From: Diorhabda sublineata | Taxonomy: Eukaryota; Arthropoda; Insecta; Coleoptera; Chrysomelidae | Direction: 5' to 3' | DNA length: 64,000 nt | Assembly: GCF_026230105.1 (NCBI RefSeq) | Contig: NC_079477.1 | Coordinates: 2,175,001-2,239,000, forward strand | Part shown: piece after piece, positions 12,371 through 24,700 of the stretch | Position numbering within the stretch: position 1 is the stretch's first letter | How the letters are laid out: every line of letters starts with the position of its first letter | Notes under the pieces: generated by a model | Told to the model about the DNA's origin: nothing | Seen by the model: only the letters and a program-made list of their open reading frames with translations | Database searches by the model: none | Position numbers and translations under genes: made by a program

Positions 12371-13080
12371 CGAGGACGGTCCCAGAAGTACCGGGCATCA
12401 CCTAGAGATGGCGGGAGTTGCTTGACAAATATCACTGTACGAAAAAGTACATAACCTATACAGTATGTGTTCCAAGTTTGAAGATGCCACGCAGGGTTCC
12501 CAACTTACGCGGTTTTCCCCAAATTTAGGGGAAAAAATGTAGGACGGAAAATTTTTAGGGATTTTTATAACTATTTTAGAAGGAATCTTTAGAAACTGTG
12601 TGGATTTTAGGGGTTTTTGATTGGGCCTTTAGGGAGATAAATTATTGAGAGTTGGGAACACTGATGCCTACGTTATTTAGTATTTGTTTGGTAGCCATCA
12701 ATAGTGAACGAAAGGTATTAGCCCAACCAATATAAAAGCAGAGCTAGAATCTACTCTGGATGAGACTGTTCCTTCGTTAGCAACAGTAAAATATTGGCTG
12801 CGAAGACCAGCATTGCAATGATCGTCCAAATGAAGTGATAACTCCAGAAATATCGAAGAAAATCCACAAAGCGGTACTGGATGATTGTCATATAAAAGTA
12901 AGCTAGCTAGCAGACATTGTAGGCATTTCAAAAAGTTCATATTAACTGAAAATTTGTTCATGAGAAAGCTGTGCACAAGTTTACGGAGCTGGAAAGTGAT
13001 TACGATAGAAAATAAATATATTTTTTTTCAAAATTTTTGTGTTTTCTTTGTTGGACCAGGTACTTATGGTGCCATCCTCC
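12371..13080 (+). mobile_element. mariner-family element, internally deleted, with TIRs and TA target sites
   Basis: The left end CGAGGACGGTCCCAGAAGTA matches the reverse complement of the right end (GGAGGATGGCACCATAAGTA) over about 28 bp with a few mismatches. Both ends are bordered by TA (12369-12370 and 13081-13082), the mariner target. Inside, plus-strand frames give ESTLDETVPSLATVKYWL, RPNEVITPEISKKIHKAVL, ELADIVGISKSS and LTENLFMRKL, which are the N-terminal DNA-binding part of an irritans-like mariner transposase. The catalytic half is absent, so it is a non-autonomous deletion derivative of about 0.7 kb. Confidence 0.87.
12492..12663. mobile_element. Short hAT-like MITE nested inside the mariner element
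   Basis: A 172-bp segment begins CAGGGTTCCCAACT and ends with the reverse complement of CAGTGTTCCCAACT. CAG-starting termini of this length are typical of hAT elements. It is flanked by ATGCCACG on the left and ATGCCTACG on the right, an imperfect ~8-bp target duplication as hAT elements make. The interior has no coding frame. It interrupts the 5' region of the mariner element, so it inserted later. Confidence 0.68.
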
Positions 13081-13082
13081 TA

Positions 13083-13920
13083 ACTAGATAATACTATAAA
13101 CTATAAAACCACCTCAATCAAGAGTTCTATGTAAACAAACACTTTCATGGAAAAAATATATGGTAAATTTTGTCTTAGATATTGAAAAAAGTTGGTGGTA
13201 GACCCGTAGCTTCAGCATCAGTACGAACTTACAACTGAAAGCATCTACATTACTTCCTTTCTCAAATATTACACATACACTAATCATATCACTTTTTTAA
13301 ATGACACCACGCTGTATATATTCCAATTTCAACCTTCAGACAATGACAAATTGATTCATCGAAATAACACTTCTTAAGAAAAAACAGGAACAGGATATTG
13401 ACTGAGAAATAGATTAAGACAGTTATGCATGAATGCATTAAAAGCTAATGGTTCTTTCAAGTGCCACTTCTATAAATACTTTACAAGCAAACACATGATT
13501 ATTTAAATTTTTTTTGATGAAAGTTCAATATATACAATAATTATAGGAATACGCAGAATTATAGACCTTAGCTATTGTCCATTAATCACGTGAGACTTGA
13601 CAAAAATCACGAAAATAGAACAAAGGGAGAGAGAGGGTGTAGTAAGATATCACGTATACCTATTTTTTCGTTAAACGCGCGATTTTTAAACAGAAAAGTA
13701 GCTTGTTGTGTGACTTTGACTTAAACTTGACTACAAGTTGAGAAATTTAATATTTATAGACATCTTTTTACAATTTACAACAAAACTTTTTCTCACTTTT
13801 TGGTAATTTGAAGAAAAATTTATCACAAGATTATGCATTTTTAAATAATGACTTGCATATATGCCAAAATAAGTTCTGTAAGTTTATGTATGTATGTAAA
13901 ATAATACACCGTGGCCCAAA
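13083..13920. other. Intergenic DNA, nothing recognised
   Basis: AT-rich sequence right of the mariner element. No open frame with family resemblance, no tandem structure and no RNA-gene-like fold was noticed. Confidence 0.5.
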
Positions 13921-13924
13921 GAAT

Positions 13925-14240
13925 CTATTCTGTACCCATTTCATTCTGCGATACTGGGGAACCCAGTGTATACAACTGACCCGTTAATCCCAATCCTCTT
14001 AGAAAGTTTAGAATGTGGGATGGTTGTAGCTGCTGGAAATCTTGTAGTGTAGTGCTCTTGAACAGAATGTGGAAAAAAGTTTTATACCCTGCACAGCAGA
14101 ATCTGCATGCATCTTCTCTGGATATAGTTTCCCAGGAGAGTCTTTGCCTTTTCAACCTTTTTAGGTTATCCCAGTAATTGGTTTTACCCCTATCTACCTT
14201 CTTTTCCAATGCTTTTTCTATTGTTCTGATACCACATAAG
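13925..14240 (-). mobile_element. jockey-type LINE 3' fragment
   Basis: A minus-strand frame reads LKRQRLSWETISREDACRFC, then HILFKSTTLQDF and PSHILNFLRGLGLTGQL. The CRFC...HIL-x(n)-L...LG order is the cysteine/histidine block at the C-terminus of jockey-like non-LTR elements. The same family recurs at 20070-20330 (same orientation) and 57780-58110 (opposite orientation), sharing runs such as GGGGAACC and AATGTGGGAT. Confidence 0.7.
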
Positions 14241-16842
14241 GGTTAAGGTCCTATATAAGGTTAAGATATACTTAGTTCAATAGTTGCTATCAACTCTGCT
14301 TTAATTGAGGTATGATCATATCCAAGTCTCTTTTCACATAGTCAACGTTGCAGTTTAAGCTTTTCAACTGTTTGAAATAGGAATACATTTGCTTAATTGA
14401 CTAAGATGAGATATATAAATCATACTAGTTCTTTCAGAAGTTTAACGTTACTTCCCATATAAAAGTAGTTTTATAGCTAGTTGATTATTTCCTGCTTTTC
14501 TATCATTTTGCATTAGATTTCTAGACTGTTGGGAATGACTCCTTTGTTTTTTATTGGAGCAAATATCTTTTAATAAAGTTACAATTTTTGTTTCGAAAAA
14601 TTTTTCAATAGACATTATTCCTAATTGAATGAGCATATATTTTTAGTTTATAACACCATCTATGAGTTATATATTCCAACTTCACATTTGGAGCCTTTAT
14701 TGAAAGCTACAAAGAAAATTTAACATTTGAATACATGTATTGTAGTTAGGAACCATTTTAAGTAAGACTTTTGCATGATGACATCAAAAGGATTCAAGCC
14801 ATAAGTGTTTAGTAATGTCAAGTAGGTCACAACAAGCCTATCTGAAGGCCTATATGTTCCTTGGCCACACACAATGCAACTATGAACTATGAAGTAAGAG
14901 TTTATTACAGAAACAAAAACACATACAGACACACAAAAAAATTGTAATATCAGAAGCATTTTAAGAAGATTTCTCTATCAGAATATATGTCTTTGGAGAA
15001 TTTTTGTGGAAAAGATAAATAATTCTGAGTGTAAACAAATAAAAAAAGAAAAAGGAGATGAATAGTGCAATAAAAATGTGTCCTGATGCTAGACTCTGTA
15101 ATAACTCTGAATTCCAAATTATTTCTTTGATAGTTTAATTCAATATTTGGTTTTAATTTCGACTTTAACCTTGTGATTTGTATTGAACAAGCACCATATG
15201 ATTAGATAACCTAAATCAACAATGACATAATTAGTTAATTTAATTCCAGTTAACTCAATATATCTAACTAAACTAATAATTTAATTATAATTTAGCTTCT
15301 TGAGAAAATAAAACTGATTATTGAAATAACAAATGTATTCATTCAACTATATAAAATATTAATAAGTATTGTATTTTTTAGTAATTGCAAAATTACATTT
15401 TTAAACTTATTAAAGCATTAATATCCTATCTTGTGCCATCCTATATAAAAACCCACTATTAATTCTAGAGATTTTATCTCAAGAAGTGGTATTTCTACCC
15501 ACTAATACTCACATATATCTAAATTAAACTTTAAATGGTTGTTTATTGACATCAAAAAAGTAAACTTGTACATGTACTATGTCTGGTGAATATCATTTAC
15601 ATACAGAAAGTAATCAATATTGTTTGATCTAAACAATAAAGTAAATAAACCGAAAAATTCGATACAAACATATGGTCAACGAATTAAAGAATCAACGTAA
15701 GTTTCAGTTAATAGCAAATGAGGAAGTGACTCATTAGAGGGAATTCAAAATATTGCATCAATAATTTGTAGAAACAATAGCTGATAGTCAATTATCGAGG
15801 AATAATTACGAATATCAGTGCAAGTCTAAATAGCAAGGTCCAAAAACCCTTTCTAATTAGTTTCCTGAATAGAAAGGTGACATTTTTCCTTTTTTTTTAA
15901 AGGAGTGTCTTGTTTTGATTCCGACCGTCAGTAAAGATAAAACTTAGCTAATTTATATATAAGTATTAACTGTCTAGGCCAATAAAATACTTTTATTTAT
16001 CTCATTAACATTGATAACATTGATATTTTATTAATTTTTTTCGCATAAAATGTCAAACGATAAGGCCAACAAACCTTTTAAATGTCACCGTAACCAGGGC
16101 TTACCTTAGTAGCACGTAACTTCATATTTTCACATACAACAATTTGTTTAACTTTTAAAACTAACTAATCATTCGCACATTAAATTGTAAAACAGTTTTT
16201 TTAAATAAAATATTGATAAAATGGCGAAGCGGTACACCCAACAGCGATTTCACATACACATTGTCACCACTCCTTTAAATTGTAATTTAAAAATCACTAA
16301 ATATTGACATTCATGAATGCCACCACACATTGCGCAATCATTAAATTTCATGACAGAATAAAATAAAAGTAAAGTTCTATTTTATCACTTTAACGTACTT
16401 AAAATAGCCAATGTAAAAAATGATATTTTTTATTTAGATTACATTAGATAGAAACTAGATTGTGCACAACAATTTGCATCAGAAGTAAAAGAAGTATTTA
16501 TTAATTGAATAAAATTATAGAAATTCACTAGTTATTCATTAAACTTTAGCTTCCAGCTTGTAGATGGCGCAAAAACAACCAAAGCAAGTAAAACATTCTT
16601 AATAAACGTACAAATAATAATTATTATAGTTAACTACGTTTTTAATATAGTTCACATACAACTGGTTAAAATCTAATGAAAAATTTTAAGTAGGTAATAT
16701 TACAATTGTTCCCTAAGCTAAAAGACTGTTGTAATAAGATACTTATGGCCACAATTAAGAACGTTGAGAAGAAGAAATGTGCCTTCATTATAGCCTACAA
16801 TATTGACTATAGAAATAATGTGGTATTAGTTTAATGATATAA
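14241..16842. other. Intergenic region upstream of UTP14, no gene seen
   Basis: AT-rich DNA with short open frames that look random. The UTP14 promoter and 5' UTR should be at its right end, but no TATA box or initiator could be assigned with confidence. No tandem repeat seen. Confidence 0.5.
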
Positions 16843-19719
16843 ATGTTTAAAATGAGTGACGATAGTGATCACTTTGAATTTGCTGACGAAGAAATAGACG
16901 ATCAATGTCACGAAAAACTGGTCGACAGTGTTTTAAAACTTAACAAAGCACAACAACTGAAAAATCCTCATCGAACAGAACCGACTACACAAATTTCTGA
17001 ATTTAACTTAGTCAAATCTCTTAGTTCAAATAAGAATGTCGTCCACGTAAATGAACTAACCAAAGGCTTGAAAGGAAAAGCGTCTCAAGTTACACAAAAA
17101 CTAAAATCAACGACTGGAAAGAATAAAACGTTACTTAAACCGATCGAGAAGCTTCAAGCTGAACGCATCAGAAGAACTTTGAATTATGAGAAGTCTAGAT
17201 TAGAATTAGATCGATGGGAAGCTTTAGTAACATCGAATAGAGCTGCCCCTCAATTAATTTTTCCATTAGGTAGCATTGAGAAGGTGAAAATTTTGGAAAA
17301 AAAAGCCGAAATTTATCCATCAACTTTTAGGTAAATTTATATTTAACAGTGATATTTTTTTCTCATTTTTAACTTACAATAAATAAAGTCTTCAAAGTAC
17401 AAAAAAATAATTTCAATTATATAGCTTAGATAATTTTCAACTGATTGACATGAAATTTTGAATATATCTTGAAAAATGGATTGTTTTTGGAAGTACATAG
17501 GATTTTTCCTCTATATTGCATACTTCATTTGTTATTAGCAATTATCTAACGATTTTTTAGGCCACTTTTTCGTTTTCTACTTTACAAGTGTGCCATTTGA
17601 TCAACAATAATTATATCACAAAAATCATATGTACTTCTATAGCAGTTATTATAGAAAATCAAAAAAATTCATTGGCTCATTACGATTGAAAAAATGACAG
17701 AGGCTGTTAGTCTCTGAAAAAAAAAAGGAAGACAAAAACGAGGTACAGCCGACATTTTGGAATAAATTTCCTATATCTCCATTTATTTTGTAGTATTTTT
17801 GAAAATAAATTTTCAAAAACCTGTTTCTTTTGATGAAATTCAAATTTTTGGTGATTTTATATTACCAAATGACGTCTTTTCTTAAAGGGTTGTAGAACAA
17901 ATTGTTGAACATTTTTAGAATTAAATCAGATCTTCAGAAAAAATTGGAAGCATTGGAGCCACCAATAGAGGAATACAAAATTGATACAGAAGAAAAAGAT
18001 GAATACCCATTAACTCTTGAAGAACTTAAGGAGAAAAGGAAGGAAAGAGCGAAGCTCAGAGCTCATCAAAGTTTCAAAGAAGCCAAAGCTAGACGACAAA
18101 ATAAAATTAAAAGCAAAAAGTATCATAGAATATTAAGAAGAGAGAAGATTAAACAAAAATTGAAAGAATTTGAAGAACTACAGAAAGTTAATCCTGAAGA
18201 AGCATTAAAGAAGTTGGAGGATATTGAAAAAGCAAGAGCAGAGGAGAGGTTCAGTTTAAGACATAAGGGGGCTAGTCAGTGGGCCAGGAATAAACAAGTT
18301 AGGGCTAAGTATGACAAAGAAGTAAGTTATGAGCATCATTTAGATTGCAGTAAACAAAATTTTCATTTTATTTTTTAGAGTCGACAAGAATTAGCTAAAC
18401 AGCTCGCTATCAGTAGAGAACTAACTCAAAAAGTAAAATCGGTTGATAGTGGTTCAGAAGATGAAGGTGTGGAATCTGGAGATGATACTGAATCACCTGA
18501 GAATAAAAATGAAGAATCTAATCCGTGGGTTAGTGGAATAAAACCCACAAAAGATGTAATTGATTTTGTAAGCGGATATAAAAAATATTGGAACCAACAA
18601 AACCAGAAAACTATGCAGGATGAAGAAAGTATAACAGGAGACAAATCAACTCTAGTAGCAGAAAATGATAATGATAACAAAATCAATGATGGTGGTATAG
18701 AGGAAAGCAATAAAAAACGTCTAAGTAAAGTTAACAAAAAACAAACTAAAAGTAAATTGAATAAAAAAGAAGATGGATTAAAAGAAGAAAAAAATAACTT
18801 TAAGAAAAAGTCAACAGGGACAAAGAAAAAAAATGATGTTGCTTCCGATTGGCGTGTTAGTAAATTAGATCAAGATTTAGATGTCGAGGATGTTTTCCAT
18901 AACTTGGAACAAAAGTTAAGCAAAAAATTGAAAAGAAAACTGACAAAAATCAATAGGGCAAGCACTAAAAAGAACTTGAAAAATAAAAAGCACCAAAAAG
19001 ATAAGGAAATAGATTTATCTATGCCTCAAAGAAAAAAAAAGCCAATCATAGATGAAGAATTGATTGAACAAACTAAAGGTATAGATGAGAATGAAGATAC
19101 CACTCCAGTAATCAACTTAAATAGTTCTATGAGTAATAATAATGAAGAAGAACCTGTGAATATAAACCCAGATAAATTCATTAATGTGACACAGACTGTT
19201 TTAAACACTGCCATTCCAGACTTACTCACCACTGACGAAAATGAAGAGTGCTTGGATCAGAAAAACATAATAATGGAAGCGTTCGAAGACGATGATATCG
19301 CTGCAGACTTCAGTAAAGAAAAAACAGCTGAAATTGAAAAGGATACACCTAAAGACATAGATCTTAACCTTCCCGGTTGGGGTAGTTGGGCGGGAACAGG
19401 GATCAATCCGAATAAACGAAAAAAGAAAAGATTTATTATAAAGGCGCCTCCGAAAATGCCCAGGAGAGATGCCAACAAAGGATCTCTGATCATTAATGAA
19501 AAGGCTCAGTCCAAAGTTAAACCCTTATTGGTTTCAGAAGTTCCTTTTCCATTTAAATCTGTAAAAGATTATGAAGCTAGTATTAGAGCGCCGATCGGTA
19601 GGACTTTTGTTCCTGAAACTGCTTTCAGAAAACTCATTGAACCTTCTGTTGTTACTAAAATGGGTACGATTATAGACCCTATTAATAAATCCATACTTAT
19701 GGGTGTTAAAAAATTTTAA
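16843..19719 (+). CDS. UTP14: UTP14, U3 snoRNP / small-subunit processome protein
   Basis: Utp14 works in the nucleolar small-subunit processome in 18S rRNA maturation and is known to activate the helicase Dhr1 in yeast. Three exons: 16843-17330, 17919-18321 and 18379-19719, with matching phases (AG|A makes Arg; then phase 0). Predicted product about 743 aa, near the usual 750-800. Residues about 95-165 hold the conserved block KPIEKLQAERIRRTLNYEKS and RWEALVTSNR. The middle has a charged coiled-coil-like stretch (RRQNKIKSKKYHRI), followed by Lys/Asp/Glu-rich low complexity. The C-terminus has GWGSWAGTGI at about residue 630 and VPFPFKSVKDYEASIRAPIG, both diagnostic. The start could be Met at 16843 or at 16852 (MSDDSDHFEF); the second looks more like orthologues. 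Confidence 0.95.
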
Positions 19720-19726
19720 TTTCACT

Positions 19727-19732
19727 ATTAAA
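19727..19732 (+). terminator. Candidate UTP14 polyadenylation signal (ATTAAA)
   Basis: ATTAAA lies 8 bp after the UTP14 stop codon. No canonical AATAAA occurs immediately downstream. In such AT-rich DNA the motif is common, so this is only a candidate. Confidence 0.25.
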
Positions 19733-21704
19733 TAATCATGCACGTAATATGTTTTATTTATTAATTTTTTTTGTACTGACACACTACACCAACACTCACA
19801 TTACACTGTCTAACATACGTTTCGATAACCAAGTTATCGTCTTCAGGCACACTACCACTAACAATTCCAGAAATTCGAACTTAATCTACTCTGTATGTGT
19901 GATCAAGCCTCATTTGTATGGAAAACATTGTTCGAAGGGCCAAAACGTGTTATTGTGAATGTTGGCACGAATACCATCAAAGGTTACACAAATTCCAACT
20001 TATTAGTCTACTATGGTGATTTGAGCAGTTCCTTGTGTCCTATATACTTAGAAAAATTGTGTATGTATGTATATTGGGTTACCTTGTACACCACGACCGA
20101 AAGTATATATATTTTCTGTGATAGTGGGGAACCAAGAGTTTATAGATAATCTATCAATCAGAAATGTGGGATAGCTGTAGCTTTTTCTTATTTAGACAGA
20201 TCCTTTCAGTAGATACTCTGTTTATAATGTCATAGGAGTGTCTTTGCCTGTCTCAACCCCTGTATATAGTCCAAGTACCCCTATCTACTTTTCCCATACT
20301 TGTTCTGTAGGTGATACAACAAAAGGGTTCAGGTCTTATGAAAAATTTATCTGCCCCTGCTTTAGTTGATCTGACACCTATTTCGTTTCCCTCCACTCTG
20401 GTGTGCCCGGAATCCATTGCAAGGTAACTTTATTTTACTTGTCTAGCTTGCTTAACTTGTCCACGCGTTGTCACACTAGTTTAAATGATGACTTCTTGTT
20501 GTCTTGCCCTACTTTCGTTTCTGATTTTTTAGTGCCATCCATCCTCATGTGAAGTCTTGTCAAAACATCTTCTAAGAAAGCACATACTACATTTTCTTCA
20601 AAGAAAAAAAGGATCAGAACTTCATTGCACGTTAGTGTGAAATGTCCAAATTTCTACCAATTCATAATGTGAAAAATTTAATATTTCACGTAAGTCGTCG
20701 GAAAAATAAAGTGTAAAATACAATCGGAAACTGGATATTACATATTTGTCATATTATCTTAAAATATCCTATTCTACACACTAGTTTCACAATATAATTC
20801 AATGCTTTTCATCATGGAATAATTTATTAAAATTGATGTGGTTCTAGAATGTTTAGGATTCAAATTATTTTGAAAAAATTTCCTCTAAGGTCCAGTCTTA
20901 ATACTGAGGAAAACAAAGCCATTAGTACTTGTGATTTGTGTACAACAAACTAAAGTTCATTAATTGAAAGTACTTGAACTCATTCAAAATGATCTATAGA
21001 CATCATTTGATAGATTTTACTAAATGTTTTAATATTTTAAGTGTAAAATCAATTGAAGTTTAAAATAGGTTACCGGGCTTCGGGCTGCTATCCAACCACC
21101 TCGATTTAAATTCAATTGAACTTATTTGTAAATATATATCATAAGTAAAAAAGCACACAATGAATTTTATACGAGTTTTCTTTTCTTCTATGCCAACAAA
21201 ATCTGAACATGTTATTAAGTCAAATTATTATCAATCCTCACGGCGATAATAACATTGATCCAATGGAATTGACTTTCCATACTAATTTTTGGTGTTTACC
21301 TAAATTTGGACGTTAGAAATAGCTCTTAAAGGGTTAGCTACCTATAATTATTATTAGAGTAGCAATCAATTTACTGCTTCAATTAAAAGATGGCACCATG
21401 TACGTTTAAAATAAATTAGTTTCAGTATTTTCTATTTCCGTACCTAATTAAGATAAAATGGACAGTCTGTATCAATTGAAATATCCCGAAACAAAAAATA
21501 AAGTGTAAATCAAAAATAAATAATTTTCTTTTGTAAATAAATTGACAACGGCGCTGTCATCGCAGTTCAATGTCGCTGTCATATCAAAAGACCAAAATGT
21601 CAAAGTGAGTAAATTTCTAACATCCCTCGGGAAACCTATTTTGTCATTAAAACAAAGAAATTTAACAAACAACTTCCAATATGTAAGCATGGAAATAGAA
21701 AAAA
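19733..21704. other. Intergenic DNA between UTP14 and the Regnase-like gene
   Basis: Near 19819-19847 is ACGTTTCGATAACCAAGTTA followed by TCGTCTTCAG. It contains the hairpin-forming GATAACCAAGTTATC and is, from general knowledge, a widespread dispersed motif in insect genomes. At 20070-20330 is a LINE 3' fragment of the family at 13925 (shared GGGGAACCAAG, AATGTGGGATAGCTGTAGC and TGTCTTTGCC). The last 250 bp should contain the 5' UTR of the next gene. No other feature seen. Confidence 0.5.
20070..20330 (-). mobile_element. jockey-type LINE 3' fragment, same family as 13925-14240
   Basis: Diverged by substitutions and indels but collinear with 13925-14230 in the same orientation: TATACTGGGGAACC-like start, AATGTGGGATAGCTGTAGC, then GAGTGTCTTTGCCT and CCCTATCTAC. 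No intact frame. Confidence 0.6.
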
Positions 21705-24700
21705 ATGTCAAAAACGGTTGTCGGTACAGTGCGAGTCAAACAATCATGTAAACAGTTGCTACGAGAAAACTTGGACAGAATTTCTGTGTTGTTTTCGGCC
21801 GATCTGAGTGAAAAGTGTTTTCCTCAAGACCATTCAACCGATCAAACTATTTACGATGTATTAATTAATGCACCGGATAATTCGGAAAGAACTTTGAGCC
21901 CGGATTTTCTAACTAGGCTACAGGTAAGATGTTAAAAATGATATTATTAAAACTAGGACACTAGGACGAGAATTATTCAAAACTTTAATATACGGATTTG
22001 ACCTGAACAATTGGGGACGATGCTTTTACTTTTGCTCGGTTCTCATTTATGTACTTAGATCCGCTTTTATTCATTTTTAATATACACAGAGATACTTTTA
22101 AATAATTATACATCTTGAAGTGTTTATGCTTAGCTTGTGAGCGAATGGAACCCAAAAGTTATTGAAAATAAGAATATAATCATGAATGAGTGTTTAAAAA
22201 CATTATATAAATAAGTACAAATTAAAATTATCAAACCTTTCTATTATGTGGTCTCTAATAAATGGAATATGGTGAATTTATTTAGAATTATAAAGCAATC
22301 TATGTCGTAAACCTCTGATAATTGCGAATAATTTCCATTTAATATAATGATAATTTGATTCTACAATATTAACACCTTTAACTGTAATTTCAAACATAAT
22401 ATTGCTTTTAATTGAATTTAATCTATTTGTGATTAATGTAAAGAGGATTTTCTTATAAAAATGCAGTTCAATAGAATTTTAGTTTGAATTCTACCCATTT
22501 ACATAAGCAACATAATATATTTGCATCTTCAGAATGCTTCAATTATGATCTCTGATTTTATTTATTGTACCATTTAGCAAACCTACAAAAGGAGGATTGT
22601 CCTTGAATAAATTAATAAGACAATTTATTTACCTATTGCATTGTTTTTTCAAAACAATGCTGTTAAAAATGTTTGGAGTTATTATTAGATTTATGACTAC
22701 TAATTAAATACAAGTGTACAGTAAATAGACTCATTCTTATCAAAGTATTGGCACACATTTTGAGGTTTTAATTTATTTATTTAAGAAATAAATGCTTAAA
22801 ACTATTTAAAGTTAAATCATTGTCTACTTCTTTTTCCTCTGTTGATTTCGTACCCTTTTTTCATAGCTAAAGTGTCATAAGTTATTTTTTAAGTACTTGG
22901 TAATCATATAGGTAAAGACCAAAATATAGGGAAAAGAAGTACATAGCCACAAACTATTTTTCGACTAAATCAAAGTTAGAATTGACAATTTTTGACCAAA
23001 TTGAACTGATAATGTTAATTTTATTTGTAGATTTAAGATAGGAATGTCAAGTTATATTAACCAATTTGTGAAGAATGAAAATATATAAACAAGTCCAGTT
23101 AATAAAGGGACAAACATTGAAAAAAATCGATAGAGTGTTTATTCAAGTTTTAATTAGTAGATTCTGATAAATATTTTGAAATTCGAAAATATTCTGAGAG
23201 AAATAAGACGGGGAGGGCTCTGAAGATTGACTGCAAAGTTTTGACAATTCGTTTTCTGCCATTATCTTGATAATTATGGCATTTCGGTGAGAAATGAAAA
23301 CCAGTTAATTATCTGTTGCCATGGGATCACTTTTGTAGATAATGAATTGATTTTCACTTTTTATATTAACGGAAATTGGCTGAAAACTAATTTTTGAAAC
23401 TTAAAAAAAAGAATACTACAGGATTGATGCAGTTGGGTCGATTTTTTGACTTTTATTTACTGGACTATTTAATAAAATTGTAGCCTAGCCTATTTGAAGG
23501 ATGTAGCACACCTCAGATCCAGCATAAGGGCTTGAGAATCAGAATTTTATTAATTATTATAAAAGTTAATAGATTTTTAATGTTGATCGGTTTTAAAATA
23601 TGAAATTCTATTCTAATAAATATTCAAATGTGTGTGCATATTGAAATTTTACGCCGTTATGATTATCGATAAAACGACGACGACGACATACACACAAAGT
23701 TCAGCGACCGTCTGAAAAAATACTGGGGACCCCTTACCATACGATCATCATCATATTCATAGGCAGTAGCAGAACTCGACCCGGATCTCCGTTCTCTATC
23801 GATACGTCACTCACGAGGACATTCTCAACATAAGTACAACGTTTTGTATATTTTCTCGGTGGGTATCTGTACCTCACAATCGTTTGTTTCCAGTAGAATG
23901 TAATTGGAAATTTAACACTAGGACATCGACGAGGTGTTGTTCGAAGGACCGTAATAACAGGGGCGTATCTGATTTTTATCGTAAAAAATTATTCTTATAC
24001 AGTTCCTGACTAGAAAGGAAAAAAAACGTTGAAGTAGCCATTTTGTATGGACTAATTAACAAAATATTTTTTTTAAATATTAGTGCTTGCCACCCTGCAT
24101 CATACAGTGAAAAACTCCAAGTTTTCCTTCAATTTGTAATGTAAATAATTGATAAAACTTAGTTTTGTAGGTTATTTCAAAATCTACAACTTCTTCCATA
24201 AATTGAAGTTCATCTGAGCATAACTTAGTTCGGACAATAACAAAAACCATATATTGACAGTAATATAAACAATTGGGCCAAAAGTTATGACGTTCATTTT
24301 TCAAAATATTGCTGTACTAAACAACAAAAAAACATATGACATTCACATATTAATTTTTTATGGAAATAATTTTTTTCTTCAAGCAAATTTGACTGGACTA
24401 TATACTTCTCATGCTAAAATATAATAAATCATGATATAGTTACTCTATATCATTAATTCTTCTCCTCGTATAAGGTAAGTAACCTATTATTTCTATATAT
24501 TATTATTTCTATAGAATTGTTTATATAAATTTTATTATTAAAACCGCAAATATGTCTAAAGTTTTGCATTGAATATTCAAGATTTCTTAGTAATTTGTAT
24601 GGTAAGCATCACCAGTGGGATCCCCAAACCTAACCTCGCGGTAATATGCTTTACTTTCAATCGTAAATAAGTGCGGTTACGACGTAGATTGTATCTCGAT

